Source: Bilifractor sp002394235 (GTDB lineage: Bacteria > Bacillota > Clostridia > Lachnospirales > Lachnospiraceae). Taken from it: 64,000 nt of DNA. The notes beneath the pieces were generated by a model that saw nothing but the letters and a program-made list of their open reading frames with translations, searched no databases and had not been told where the DNA came from. Position numbers and translations under genes: made by a program. The DNA lies in contig NZ_JBQKGJ010000009.1 of the NCBI RefSeq assembly GCF_052118845.1, positions 1 to 64,000 on the forward strand, written 5' to 3'. Of this stretch, positions 26,936 through 36,144 are shown piece by piece. How positions within the stretch are numbered: position 1 is the first letter of the stretch; each line of letters starts with the position of its first letter.

Positions 26936-28283
26936 CGAGAGGAATGTATTCGCCGTTCGGACAGATGTTCATATAAGCCGGACGGATGATCTTATCTACA
27001 TTGATCAGCTCCTCCAGGCGGTGCGCACTCCATCCGACAATTCTCGCGCAGGCGAAAATCGGTGTATACAGCTCAAGCGGCAGGTCCAGCATGCTGTAGA
27101 CGAAACCACTGTAGAAATCGACATTTGCGCTGACGCCCTTGTATATATGGCGTTCCTCCGCGATGACCTCCGGAGCAAGTTTCTCGACCATGGAATACAT
27201 CAAATAATCCTTGTGTCTGCCCTTCTGATCCGCAAGCTTCTCTACGAAAGATTTCAGAATCTGCGCACGGGGATCGGAGACCGAATACACCGCATGTCCC
27301 ATTCCGTAAATCAGACCCTTTTTGTCAAACGCTTCCTTATGAAGGAGTTTCTTCAGGTATTCCCTGATCTGATCCTCATCGGTCACATCTCTGACATTCT
27401 TCTTCAGATCCGCAAACATCTTCACGACCTTGATATTGGCGCCTCCGTGCTTTGGTCCCTTCAATGACCCCAGAGCCGCCGCGATGGTCGAATACGTGTC
27501 TGTACCAGAAGAAGTTACTACATGAGTCGTAAAGGTAGAATTATTTCCGCCGCCATGCTCCATATGAAGAACCAGGGCAAGATCCAGAACCTTTGCCTCC
27601 AGCTCAGAATATTTTGTGTCCGGACGAAGCATCAGAAGGATATTCTCCGCCGTCGACAGCTTCGGCGACGGATTGTGAATATAGAAGCTTTTCCCCTTGA
27701 TATAGTGATTATATGCATGATAGCCATATACCGAAAGCATTGGGAAGACAGCAATCAGATTCAGGCACTGACGCAGAACGTTCGGGAGTGAAATATCGTC
27801 TGCGTTCTTGTCGTAATAATAAAGCGTCAGGACACTTCTCGAGAGTGTGTTCATCATGTCCTTTGCAGGCGCCTTCATGATGACATCCCGGACAAAATTC
27901 TTCGGAAGTGAGCGCTGATTGGCAAGGAGAACGCAGAAATCATCCAGCTCCTCTTTTTTCGGAAGTCTTCCGAAAAGCAGTAGATACGCCGCCTCCTCGA
28001 ACCCGAAGCGGTTTTCACGGAGGAAGCCCTCCGTAAGATCATGGATGTTGATTCCCCGGTAATATAATTCTCCGGGACAGGGAACCCGGTTCCCGTCAAT
28101 ATTTTTAAAGGATACAATATTTGAAATATTGGTCAGGCCTGCGCGGACACCCTGACCGTTTACATCACGCAGTCCTTTCTTAACATCATACTCTGCGTAG
28201 AGTCCTTTTGCGATTCCTGTATTCTCCTTGCATTCCTCTGCAAGTTCCACAATCTCCGGCGTGACCTTCGTCTGAAAACTCAT
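26922..28283 (-). CDS. gltA: Citrate synthase
   Basis: This 453-aa type II-like citrate synthase condenses oxaloacetate and acetyl-CoA. Its active-site blocks are LHMEHGGGNNSTF, GPKHGGAN and MGHAVYSVSDPRA, with the catalytic Asp in NVDFYSGFVY. The long N-terminal region with GQGVRAGLTNISNIVSF is typical of the clostridial form. No aconitase or isocitrate dehydrogenase gene adjoins it. Its function is probably glutamate precursor supply through a partial cycle. The last 14 nt overlap yqeG. Confidence 0.96.
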   Translation of the reverse strand: MSFQTKVTPEIVELAEECKENTGIAKGLYAEYDVKKGLRDVNGQGVRAGLTNISNIVSFKNIDGNRVPCPGELYYRGINIHDLTEGFLRENRFGFEEAAYLLLFGRLPKKEELDDFCVLLANQRSLPKNFVRDVIMKAPAKDMMNTLSRSVLTLYYYDKNADDISLPNVLRQCLNLIAVFPMLSVYGYHAYNHYIKGKSFYIHNPSPKLSTAENILLMLRPDTKYSELEAKVLDLALVLHMEHGGGNNSTFTTHVVTSSGTDTYSTIAAALGSLKGPKHGGANIKVVKMFADLKKNVRDVTDEDQIREYLKKLLHKEAFDKKGLIYGMGHAVYSVSDPRAQILKSFVEKLADQKGRHKDYLMYSMVEKLAPEVIAEERHIYKGVSANVDFYSGFVYSMLDLPLELYTPIFACARIVGWSAHRLEELINVDKIIRPAYMNICPNGEYIPLDERK

Positions 28284-28396
28284 CCTTTTTACTCCTGTTC
28301 TCTGTTGTCATTGATTCATGGAAAACTTTCCCGCAAACCGTTTACCCGCTCTCTGCCATTCCGGTCCCCGCAGAACTACACTGCTGTCCGGATTTG

Positions 28397-29611
28397 TTAC
28401 TGATGATAATACTGAAGGAATTCCTCAAGCTTCGCACACGCAGACCGCAGCGTCCTTCTGTGCGGCAGATATACAATCCGGAAGTGATCCGGCGCGATCC
28501 AGTTGAATCCGGTTCCCTGAACGATCAGCACCTGCTTCTGATAAAGGAAATCATAGGCAAACTTCATGTCATCGGTGATGTTGAATTTCTCCGTGTCAAT
28601 CTTCGGAAAGATGTAGAACGCAGCCTTTGGCTTTACAACGCTGATACCGGGAATATCCTTCAGCAGATTGTACACACACTCTCTCTGTTCGTAAATTCGT
28701 CCTCCGGGAACCAGATATTCCTCGACGCTCTGATATCCTCCAAGAGCGGTCTGGACGATCGACTGCGCCGGGACATTAGAACAGAGCCGCATATTGGACA
28801 GCATATTAATGCCTTCCAGATAATCTTTTCCCATCTCAAGATTCCCCGAGAAAACCATCCAGCCGACGCGGAAACCCGCGATCATATGGGATTTTGAAAG
28901 GCCGGAGAAGGTCACACAAAAAAGATCCGGCGCCAGTGAAGCGATGGAAGTGTGGCCGATGCCGTCCATGACGAGTCGGTCATAGATTTCATCACAGAAA
29001 ATAATGAGCTGATGCTCACGCGCGACTCTGACGATCTCCTCCAGGACCTCCTTCGGATAAACGGCTCCCGTCGGGTTATTCGGGTTAATGATGACAATCG
29101 CCTTGGTCTTGTCGGTAACTTTTTTCTCGATATCCTCAATGTCCGGATACCATTCTGACTGCTCGTCACAGATGTAATGGACAACCTTGCCTCCCGCAAG
29201 CGTCGCGCAGGCTGTCCACAGCGGATAATCCGGAGCCGGAATCAGAATCTCATCTCCATCCTCCAGAAGTGCCTGAAGAGCCAGATTGATCAGTTCGCTG
29301 ACACCGTTGCCGGTGTAAATGTTCTTGATTTCAACGTTCGGAATTTTCTTCAGCTGACAGTACTGCATGATCGCTTTTCTCGCGGAAAAAAGGCCTCTTG
29401 AGTCAGAATATCCCTCACAGTCTGCGAGGTTGCTCATCATATCGTGGATCACCTCATCCGGAGCTGTAAAGCCGAAGGTCGCCGGGTTGCCGATATTCAG
29501 CTTCAGGATCTTCTTTCCGTCCTCCTCCATGCGGGCCGCCTCTGCAACAACCGGGCCGCGGACATCATATAACACATTATCCAGCTTTGATGATTTATTG
29601 AACTGTCTCAT
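28397..29611 (-). CDS. PLP-dependent aminotransferase, AlaA-like
   Basis: This 404-aa class I/II aminotransferase closely resembles glutamate-pyruvate transaminases AlaA/AlaT. It has KLNIGNPATFGF near the N-terminus, YSDSRGLFSARKAI, INPNNPTGAVYP and FCDEIYDRLV, with PLP lysine in SGLSKSHMIAGFRVGW. It most likely transfers amino groups between alanine and 2-oxoglutarate, though substrate cannot be proven from sequence. The start at 29611 was chosen because GGGGAGG lies 7 nt upstream; an earlier in-frame codon lacks a ribosome-binding site. It is transcribed toward gltA, about 110 bp away. Confidence 0.92.
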   Translation of the reverse strand: MRQFNKSSKLDNVLYDVRGPVVAEAARMEEDGKKILKLNIGNPATFGFTAPDEVIHDMMSNLADCEGYSDSRGLFSARKAIMQYCQLKKIPNVEIKNIYTGNGVSELINLALQALLEDGDEILIPAPDYPLWTACATLAGGKVVHYICDEQSEWYPDIEDIEKKVTDKTKAIVIINPNNPTGAVYPKEVLEEIVRVAREHQLIIFCDEIYDRLVMDGIGHTSIASLAPDLFCVTFSGLSKSHMIAGFRVGWMVFSGNLEMGKDYLEGINMLSNMRLCSNVPAQSIVQTALGGYQSVEEYLVPGGRIYEQRECVYNLLKDIPGISVVKPKAAFYIFPKIDTEKFNITDDMKFAYDFLYQKQVLIVQGTGFNWIAPDHFRIVYLPHRRTLRSACAKLEEFLQYYHQ

Positions 29612-29860
29612 AACTGTACCTCCCCAGATGAATATGTACGGGCAGTCAGCCACATCCGCTCATACTAAGTGTGAAGCGGTGGACAGACGCCGCGACAGAC
29701 CGGCAAAGCCGGTCACATGCAGCAGCTGTGAGAGTTGCGAAGCAACTGGTCAGCTGTCTTTATACATCTTGTGCCATTCTATATATTGTGGCGCTAATTC
29801 CCGTCATTTTCAATTTCAATCAGAATATATTGTAACATTTACGCTCAATTCTTGCAACGC

Positions 29861-29902
29861 GCACCTTATACACGTTGTGGTGCACCTTATACACGTTGTG
29901 GT
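29861..29902. repeat. 21-bp tandem duplication at the broken end of the transposase
   Basis: The unit GCACCTTATACACGTTGTGG plus one T is present twice in perfect tandem. The reading frame of the transposase fragment stops inside it. The duplication sits exactly at the truncation point. Confidence 0.9.
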
Positions 29903-30405
29903 GCTCTGCCTGCTGCCCTCTGCTTTTCCCGAATCCGCCTCAGAAGCGGATTGAGCCTCGGATCCGGACTGTTCACCACAAGTGAGATCAGCTCCTTCAT
30001 ATATGTGCCGAGAAGATCCTCCCCGGTTTTTTCCATATTCGCCTCATTTCTGGCCCGGAACCGCCGGAATGTATTGGTGCTGAACGGCTGGCTGTCATAA
30101 ACCGTCGTGTGCAGGGCGTACTGAAATCTTATATCAAAATTCAGCGTCTCAATCATCTCATCATCGGTCATATCCAGCAGTTCCTCCAGCAGCATGCCTC
30201 CCAGCACGATATTGACCGGGGTATTTGGTCTCGGGCTCCTGTCACTGTAGAAATCCGCGAATTTTCGTTCATCGATTTTTGGAAAAATATCATCCCCGAA
30301 CGGTTTTGCCCAGGAACGATCCAGCAGCTTCTTCTCCCGTTCACTCAGATGATTCAGGGAATCGACAAACGAGAGCTGCTGATATGTATTTTGTACAAAT
30401 GCCAT
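29887..30405 (-). pseudogene. Truncated IS1182-like transposase, N-terminal fragment
   Basis: The 172 aa match the N-terminal DUF772-type region of IS1182/IS5-like transposases. They have a start MAFVQNTYQQLSFVDSLNHL, a middle PVNIVLGGMLLEELLDM and FRRFRARNEANM. Full-length members run to roughly 450-550 aa with a DDE domain; here the frame ends in the 21-bp tandem duplication and no DDE part follows. No terminal inverted repeats were found. It is a remnant, not an active element. It lies between the aminotransferase and nrdR. Confidence 0.8.
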
Positions 30406-30461
30406 GTCTTCGGGCCTTTCGTTTTCGATCGCAGAGAAACAGGTCCAGAACTGTTCCCGCG

Positions 30462-30911
30462 TTACTTCAGCAGTTTCTTGAGTTCTTCCATAAAGGTGTT
30501 CACATCCTTGAATTCACGATATACGGACGCAAACCTTACATATGCCACAGGATCCAGATTCTTCAGTCTTTCCATGACCATGGTTCCGATCTCGTGGCTT
30601 GAGATTTCCTTGTCCTCACGGCTGTAAATCTCATTTTCTACCTGATCTACAATGTCATTCATCTGCTTGACAGAGACCATCCGTTTTCTGCAGGCGAGCA
30701 TGATGCCGTTGTACAGCTTGTTCCGGTCGTAACGTTCCCGCGTCATGTCCTTCTTGATCACCATGACCGGAATGTTTTCAATTTTTTCATAGGTGGTAAA
30801 CCGCTTGCCGCAATGATCGCAGACCCTTCTGCGCCGGATGGAATTATCCTCCTCCACTGGTCTGGAATCAATGACTCTTGTGTTATCCTGATTACAATAT
30901 GGACATTTCAT
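30462..30911 (-). CDS. nrdR: Transcriptional repressor NrdR
   Basis: This 149-aa protein is full-length NrdR. A Zn ribbon with C3, C6, C31 and C34 (CPYC then CDHC) is followed by an ATP-cone domain (about 49-139) that senses ATP/dATP and controls ribonucleotide reductase genes. No nrd gene or NrdR box was found in this window. GAGGGAA precedes the ATG. It is flanked by a transposase remnant and a 285-bp gap. Confidence 0.97.
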   Translation of the reverse strand: MKCPYCNQDNTRVIDSRPVEEDNSIRRRRVCDHCGKRFTTYEKIENIPVMVIKKDMTRERYDRNKLYNGIMLACRKRMVSVKQMNDIVDQVENEIYSREDKEISSHEIGTMVMERLKNLDPVAYVRFASVYREFKDVNTFMEELKKLLK

Positions 30912-31197
30912 CTGTATTCCCTCAAAAATCCGGGATTGCGAAAGTGCACAGCACAGGCAATCCGAAGCATATCCAATTTGTGACGCAATTTCACCCTGGT
31001 TGTTTCACTGTTTCCGTTTATCCGCTGCAGGAATGATGCCAATCCGGAAGAACGACAGACAATTACATATCGTTCCCATTTCTTCACATCTGGCACGTCA
31101 GAGATAACCTTGTCCTGCCTGACTCATATCATCCCGCAATAAATCCTGCCGCTCCGCGTACGTACGGCCACTCCGCAAGAGTTACGCCCGTCTCATA
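30912..31197. other. Gap between nrdR and small membrane protein gene
   Basis: There is no gene. A degenerate piece of the mosaic repeat (GGATTGCGAAAGTGCACAGC) lies at about 30931. A 34-bp sequence at 31123-31156 duplicates the 3' end of the neighbouring gene (31192-31225), with three mismatches and a 69-bp period. Confidence 0.6.
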
Positions 31198-31677
31198 TCA
31201 TCCCGCGATAAGCCCTGCCGCTCCGAGAACACCTGCCGACGCCAGCCCCATGATGATTCCGGCAAGCAGAACACCGAGCATTACGGCCACAACGCTCTCC
31301 TTGAATCCCATGTCCAGAAGGCTCGCAGCCAGTGTGCCGGTCCACGCGCCGGTTCCCGGTAGCGGAATGCCAACGAAGATAAAAAGCGCGGCGAACAGAC
31401 CCTTTCCTGCTTTTTCCTTCAGCTTTTCACCGCCCTTTTTCCCTTTTTCCAGACAAAAGGTAAAAAATTTACCGATGTATTTTTTGTCCGCGCCCCATTC
31501 CAGAATCTTCCTTGCAAAGAAATAAATGAAAGGAACCGGAACCATATTTCCAATAACCGCGATGATATACGCATGAAGGAGCGGAACGCCCATCTTTGCG
31601 GCGACGGGGATTGCTCCTCTGAGTTCAACGATCGGAACCATTGAGATGATAAAAGTAACGAGATATTTTCGGAACAT
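31198..31677 (-). CDS. Small multi-drug export family (COG2426) membrane protein
   Basis: This 159-aa protein has four predicted transmembrane segments. It has the family motifs VELRGAIPVAAKMGV (residues 16-30) and FVGIPLPGTGAWTGTLAAS (about 100-118). A Lys-rich loop (KGKKGGEKLKEKAGKG) separates the two halves. The family is often called small multidrug exporter but evidence for that role is thin, so function is unassigned. The last codons are duplicated downstream as a 34-bp copy (31123-31156). It lies 230 bp downstream of uppP and may follow it in one transcript. Confidence 0.85.
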   Translation of the reverse strand: MFRKYLVTFIISMVPIVELRGAIPVAAKMGVPLLHAYIIAVIGNMVPVPFIYFFARKILEWGADKKYIGKFFTFCLEKGKKGGEKLKEKAGKGLFAALFIFVGIPLPGTGAWTGTLAASLLDMGFKESVVAVMLGVLLAGIIMGLASAGVLGAAGLIAG

Positions 31678-31908
31678 TGCTTTCTCCTGTACGCAAAATC
31701 TTTCTGCATTCTATACTTTGTCTCTTTTTCCCCGGATCCGGATGAATAAGGATCTTCTTTTTTCCCCTAAATCCGTATTACTGTCTGTGGTACATTTTCC
31801 CGATCCGTATGTATAGCTTTGTCTTTTTCCGGACGCCTTATGAGTATCTGTTATTTTTTCCAGAGACGCGCATGGCTATCCGTGTCTCCTTTTAAATTCC
31901 TTCAAACA

Positions 31909-32805
31909 TCAGATGACACCTGCAATTCCGAGAAGAATCACTATGGCGCCCAGTACAATCCGATACCAGCCGAACACCTTAAAGTCATGTCTGCGGATGT
32001 AATTCATCAGGAATTTGATGACAAAAATCGATACCACAAAGGAAACGACACAGCCGAGCAGGAGCACCGCAGCTTCCATCGCCGTAAAGGCGAGTCCAAA
32101 CTTCGCGAGCTTCAGCACGGAAGCGCCAAGCATCGTCGGAATGGCCAGATAGAAGGTGTATTCCGCCGCAGTCGTTCTGGACAGTCCGATCAGAATGCCC
32201 CCAATGATTGTGGCGCCGGAGCGCGATGTTCCGGGTACCATAGCCAGGCACTGAAAGATTCCGATAAACAGGGCATCTTTGAAAGAAATCCGGCTGATTT
32301 TCGATACTCTCGGTTCCTTATTTTTGTTGCGGTTTTCGATGAGGATGAACAGAACACCGTAGATAATCAACATCGCGGATACCACCTGCGGGTTGTACAG
32401 ATGCTCATCCATCCAGTCATTCAGAGGAAACCCGATGATGATCGCGGGTATTACCGAGACAATGATCTTCAGCCAGAGCACGATCCTGTCCATGTAGATG
32501 TACCGATCCGCAAATTTCTGAAAGCTTCCCGCAGCGCCTTCTGTCTGCGGACTGGAAAACTGCGTCTTCGACGGAGCATTCTTCGATGTGTGGAAGGGCC
32601 AAAGTTTTTTAAAATAGATTACAACGACAGCCATGATCGCGCCAAGCTGAATGACGACATCGAACATACTGACAAAGGACTTGCTCATTCCGAGATTCAG
32701 AATCTTCTGGAAGATAATCAGGTGACCGGTACTGCTGATCGGGAGCCACTCAGTAATTCCCTCCACGATACCCAGTATAATCGTTTTTAACAGTGTAATA
32801 AACAT
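31909..32805 (-). CDS. uppP: Undecaprenyl-diphosphatase UppP/BacA
   Basis: This 298-aa polytopic phosphatase recycles undecaprenyl pyrophosphate for cell-wall synthesis and gives bacitracin resistance when overproduced. The catalytic region is EGITEWLPISSTGHL (residues 14-28); the second conserved loop is PGTSRSGATIIGG. The start at 32805 was chosen because AAGGAAAAGGA precedes it and the protein begins MFITLLKTIILGIVEG like its homologues. An upstream in-frame extension is not plausible. A mosaic-repeat fragment lies just upstream. Confidence 0.96.
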   Translation of the reverse strand: MFITLLKTIILGIVEGITEWLPISSTGHLIIFQKILNLGMSKSFVSMFDVVIQLGAIMAVVVIYFKKLWPFHTSKNAPSKTQFSSPQTEGAAGSFQKFADRYIYMDRIVLWLKIIVSVIPAIIIGFPLNDWMDEHLYNPQVVSAMLIIYGVLFILIENRNKNKEPRVSKISRISFKDALFIGIFQCLAMVPGTSRSGATIIGGILIGLSRTTAAEYTFYLAIPTMLGASVLKLAKFGLAFTAMEAAVLLLGCVVSFVVSIFVIKFLMNYIRRHDFKVFGWYRIVLGAIVILLGIAGVI

Positions 32806-32864
32806 TTTTTCCTTTTCCTTACTCTTATTGTATAAATTCGTCGAAAACGCGGACACTGCCATAA

Positions 32865-32910
32865 GACAAAGGAATCCGGTCTTTACATCTTCAGTAAAAA
32901 CCGGATTGTC
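32865..32910 (-). terminator. Probable carAB terminator
   Basis: AATCCGGT (32873-32880) pairs with ACCGGATT (32900-32907), continued inside by TTTTAC/GTAAAG-type pairing. On the minus strand, just past the carB stop, the stem is followed by CCTTTGTC, a weak T-tract. Confidence 0.6.
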
Positions 32911-32919
32911 CTCTGACTC

Positions 32920-35900
32920 TTATTTGTTTCTGTTTCCTCGTTTCAGAATCTTTGCGATATCGATCAGATCGAGCGTCTTGATATCCGTATTCTCCAGAGA
33001 TGTCGCCAGCGCTCTTGCCGTATCTACTGCGGTGATGACATTTACGCCGGTTTCGATGGCATTTCTGCGGATGACAAATCCGTCTCTGGAGTGCTCCGCG
33101 CCCTGTTCCGGTATATCGATGACCAGATCAATCTTATGTCCGAGAATCAGATCCATGAGGTTCGGACTCGGCTGTTCGATTTTATTAACCGGAACTGCAT
33201 GAACTCCATGTTCTGTCAGGTATTTCGCAGTTCCCCGGGTTGAGAAAATCTTATATCCGAGATTTTCAAATCTCTTGATGATCGGAGTGATCTCTTCCTT
33301 CTCGCTGTCGCGGACGGTGACGATCATGTTCTTGTATTTCGGCAGACGGACGCCTGCACCGATGAATGCCTTGTAAAGAGCTTCGTTGAAGGACTTCGCG
33401 ATGCCCAGACATTCTCCTGTGGATTTCATCTCCGGTCCGAGGCTGATGTCCGCGTCCCGGATTTTTTCGAAGGAGAAGACGGGCATCTTGATTGCCATAT
33501 AATCCGCCTCCGGCTGAAGACCAGGCTCATATCCGAGCTCCCGGATCTTGTGGCCGAGAATCACCTGCGCCGCGAGCGGTACGATCGGAATACCTGTGAC
33601 CTTGCTGATATAAGGAACCGTGCGGGAGGATCTCGGATTTACCTCAATCACATATACCTCGTTCTTGTAAACAATAAACTGGATGTTGATCATTCCGAGA
33701 ACGTGAAGGGCATTCGCGAGCTTCCGGGTGTCGGTTTCAATCTTCTTCTTGATCTCTGCCGAAAGATCTTTTGCCGGATACACAGAGATACTGTCTCCGG
33801 AGTGAATGCCTGCCCGCTCGATATGCTGCATGATGCCCGGGATCAGGATATCCTCGCCGTCGCAGACCGCGTCGACCTCGATTTCTGTTCCCGCCAGATA
33901 TTTATCGACCAGAATCGGATGCTCCTGCGTATAGCGGTTGATAACACCGATGTACTCACGGATATCATCGTCGCTGATCGCAATCTGCATGCCCTGTCCT
34001 CCCAGTACATAGGAAGGACGCACAAGAACAGGATAGCCGAGCTCGTTGGCGACCTTGACTCCCTCTTCCGCAGTAAATACCGTGCCGCCCGAAGCTCTCG
34101 GAATGCCGGTCTGCCGAAGGATCTGATCGAACCGCTCCCTGTCTTCCGCAGCATCTACATCAGAGGCGGAGGTGCCGAGAATCGGGACTCCCATCTTCAT
34201 CAGCGCCTCTGTGAGCTTGATGGCCGTTTGACCGCCGAACTGCACAACCGCTCCGTCCGGATGCTCGACGTTTACAACGTTTTCCACATCTTCAGGTGTA
34301 AGCGGCTCAAAATAGAGCTTGTCCGCGATATCGAAGTCAGTGGAAACGGTCTCCGGGTTGTTGTTGATGATGATGGTTTCATAGCCTTCCTTTTCAAACG
34401 CCCAGGTGGCGTGGACAGAACAGAAATCAAACTCAATTCCCTGGCCGATTCGGATCGGTCCGGAACCGAGTACGAGAACCTTCTTTCTGTCTCCGCTGGA
34501 AACCGCCTCATTCTCACCGCCGTAAACGGAGTAGAAGTAAGGAGTCTCCGCGGAAAATTCCGCGGCGCAGGTATCAACCATTTTGTATGCGGCGGTAATT
34601 CCCGCCTTTTTGCGCATCTCCTTAACTTCTGCTTCGGAAACAGATCCGTTCAGCTTCGCGATCAGGTAATCCGGGAACTCCATCCGCTTTGCCTCACGCA
34701 GGGTCTCCACGTCCAGCCTGCCGCTCTTCAAAGTGTTCTCCATCTCTACGAGTCTGGCAATCTTGTCAATAAACCAGATATCAATCTTTGTAATGGAGTG
34801 AATGCGGTCATACGGTACGCCCCGCCTTACTGCCTCCGCGATTCTCCAGATCCGCATATCATCGATGATCGACAGATCGTGGATCAGCTGATCCTCCGAA
34901 AGGCCGGTGAAATCGTAACTCATGAGAGAATCCACATGCTGTTCCAGGGAACGGATTGCCTTCATCAGTGCTCCCTCGAAATTCGTGCAGATACTCATGA
35001 CCTCGCCGGTTGCCTTCATCTGTGTCGTCAGCGTACGCTTTGCCGTGATGAACTTGTCAAACGGAAGCCGCGGGATCTTGACAACGCAGTAGTCAAGCAT
35101 CGGCTCGAAGCTTGCGAAAGTTTTCTTCGTGATGGCGTTCGGAATTTCATCCAGGGTATAGCCGAGGGCGATCTTCGCCGCGACCTTCGCGATCGGATAG
35201 CCGGTTGCCTTTGAAGCAAGCGCGGAGGAACGGCTCACACGTGGATTTACCTCGATGACACAATACTCGAAGCTGTCCGGGTTCAGGGCGTACTGCACGT
35301 TGCAGCCTCCGGTGATTCCCAGCTCGGTTATGATGTTCAGCGCAGAGGTACGGAGCATCTGATACTCCTTGTCGCCGAGCGTCTGTGAAGGAGCAACGAC
35401 AATGGAATCGCCGGTGTGAACACCGACGGGATCAATGTTCTCCATGTTGCAGACCGTGATGACGTTTCCCGCGGAATCGCGCATCACCTCATATTCGATC
35501 TCCTTCCATCCGCCGATGTAGCGCTCAACAAGCACCTCGTGCACGCGGGACAGCCGGAGTCCGTTAGCCAGAATCTCACGCAGCTCATTCTCATCGTGAG
35601 CAATTCCGCCGCCCGATCCTCCGAGCGTATACGCGGGACGCAGCACTACAGGATAACCGATTTTCTCCGCAAACCGGATGCCATGCTCCAGGCTGTGAAC
35701 GACCTCTGAGGCCGCTACCGGCTCGCCGATTTTTTCCATCGTGTCCTTAAACATCTGACGGTCTTCCGCCTTCTTGATCGTCAGAGAGGTGGTACCGATC
35801 AGACGGACATGGTTTTCCTTCAGAAAGCCACGATCTTCCAGCTCCATGGCAAGGTTCAGTCCTGCCTGGCCTCCCATGGTCGGAAGAACACTGTCCGGTT

Positions 35901-36144
35901 TTTCCTTCAGGATCAGCTGTTCCACTACCTCAACGGTCAGCGGCTCAATGTACACCTTGTCCGCGATATCTCCGTCCGTCATGATGGTAGCCGGGTTGGA
36001 GTTCAGAAGCACAACCTCGACACCCTCCTCCTTCAGAGAACGGCAGCACTGTGTACCCGCATAGTCGAACTCCGCAGCCTGTCCGATAACGATAGGACCG
36101 GAACCAATTACCAGTACCTTCTTAATACTCATATCCCTGGACAT
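32920..36144 (-). CDS. carB: Carbamoyl-phosphate synthase large subunit
   Basis: This 1074-aa synthase makes carbamoyl phosphate for pyrimidines and arginine. It has two homologous ATP-grasp halves: GSGPIVIGQAAEFDYAGTQ near residue 13 and GSGPIRIGQGIEFDFCSV near 563. Each half has NPRVSRSSALASKATGYP-like or NPRSSRTVPYISKVTG-like elements. The C-terminal allosteric domain (about 930-1074) has FSTRGTAKYL and VIDIPEQGAEHSRDG. Length is normal. The start codon overlaps the carA stop as TAATG, with GGAGGTGA 7 nt upstream, so translation is coupled. A hairpin follows the stop. Confidence 0.98.
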   Translation of the reverse strand: MSRDMSIKKVLVIGSGPIVIGQAAEFDYAGTQCCRSLKEEGVEVVLLNSNPATIMTDGDIADKVYIEPLTVEVVEQLILKEKPDSVLPTMGGQAGLNLAMELEDRGFLKENHVRLIGTTSLTIKKAEDRQMFKDTMEKIGEPVAASEVVHSLEHGIRFAEKIGYPVVLRPAYTLGGSGGGIAHDENELREILANGLRLSRVHEVLVERYIGGWKEIEYEVMRDSAGNVITVCNMENIDPVGVHTGDSIVVAPSQTLGDKEYQMLRTSALNIITELGITGGCNVQYALNPDSFEYCVIEVNPRVSRSSALASKATGYPIAKVAAKIALGYTLDEIPNAITKKTFASFEPMLDYCVVKIPRLPFDKFITAKRTLTTQMKATGEVMSICTNFEGALMKAIRSLEQHVDSLMSYDFTGLSEDQLIHDLSIIDDMRIWRIAEAVRRGVPYDRIHSITKIDIWFIDKIARLVEMENTLKSGRLDVETLREAKRMEFPDYLIAKLNGSVSEAEVKEMRKKAGITAAYKMVDTCAAEFSAETPYFYSVYGGENEAVSSGDRKKVLVLGSGPIRIGQGIEFDFCSVHATWAFEKEGYETIIINNNPETVSTDFDIADKLYFEPLTPEDVENVVNVEHPDGAVVQFGGQTAIKLTEALMKMGVPILGTSASDVDAAEDRERFDQILRQTGIPRASGGTVFTAEEGVKVANELGYPVLVRPSYVLGGQGMQIAISDDDIREYIGVINRYTQEHPILVDKYLAGTEIEVDAVCDGEDILIPGIMQHIERAGIHSGDSISVYPAKDLSAEIKKKIETDTRKLANALHVLGMINIQFIVYKNEVYVIEVNPRSSRTVPYISKVTGIPIVPLAAQVILGHKIRELGYEPGLQPEADYMAIKMPVFSFEKIRDADISLGPEMKSTGECLGIAKSFNEALYKAFIGAGVRLPKYKNMIVTVRDSEKEEITPIIKRFENLGYKIFSTRGTAKYLTEHGVHAVPVNKIEQPSPNLMDLILGHKIDLVIDIPEQGAEHSRDGFVIRRNAIETGVNVITAVDTARALATSLENTDIKTLDLIDIAKILKRGNRNK

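Noticed and set aside
30908..31096. 62-codon minus-strand frame upstream of nrdR
   Set aside because: It overlaps a mosaic-repeat fragment and has no start signal.
31819..32790. 323-codon plus-strand frame over uppP
   Set aside because: uppP on the other strand has clear catalytic motifs. The antisense translation is rich in His, Arg and Asp with no domain.
33550..35214. 554-codon open frame on the plus strand, antisense to carB
   Set aside because: carB is full length with all motifs in the opposite strand. The antisense frame has no recognisable domain or ribosome-binding site and reflects codon composition.
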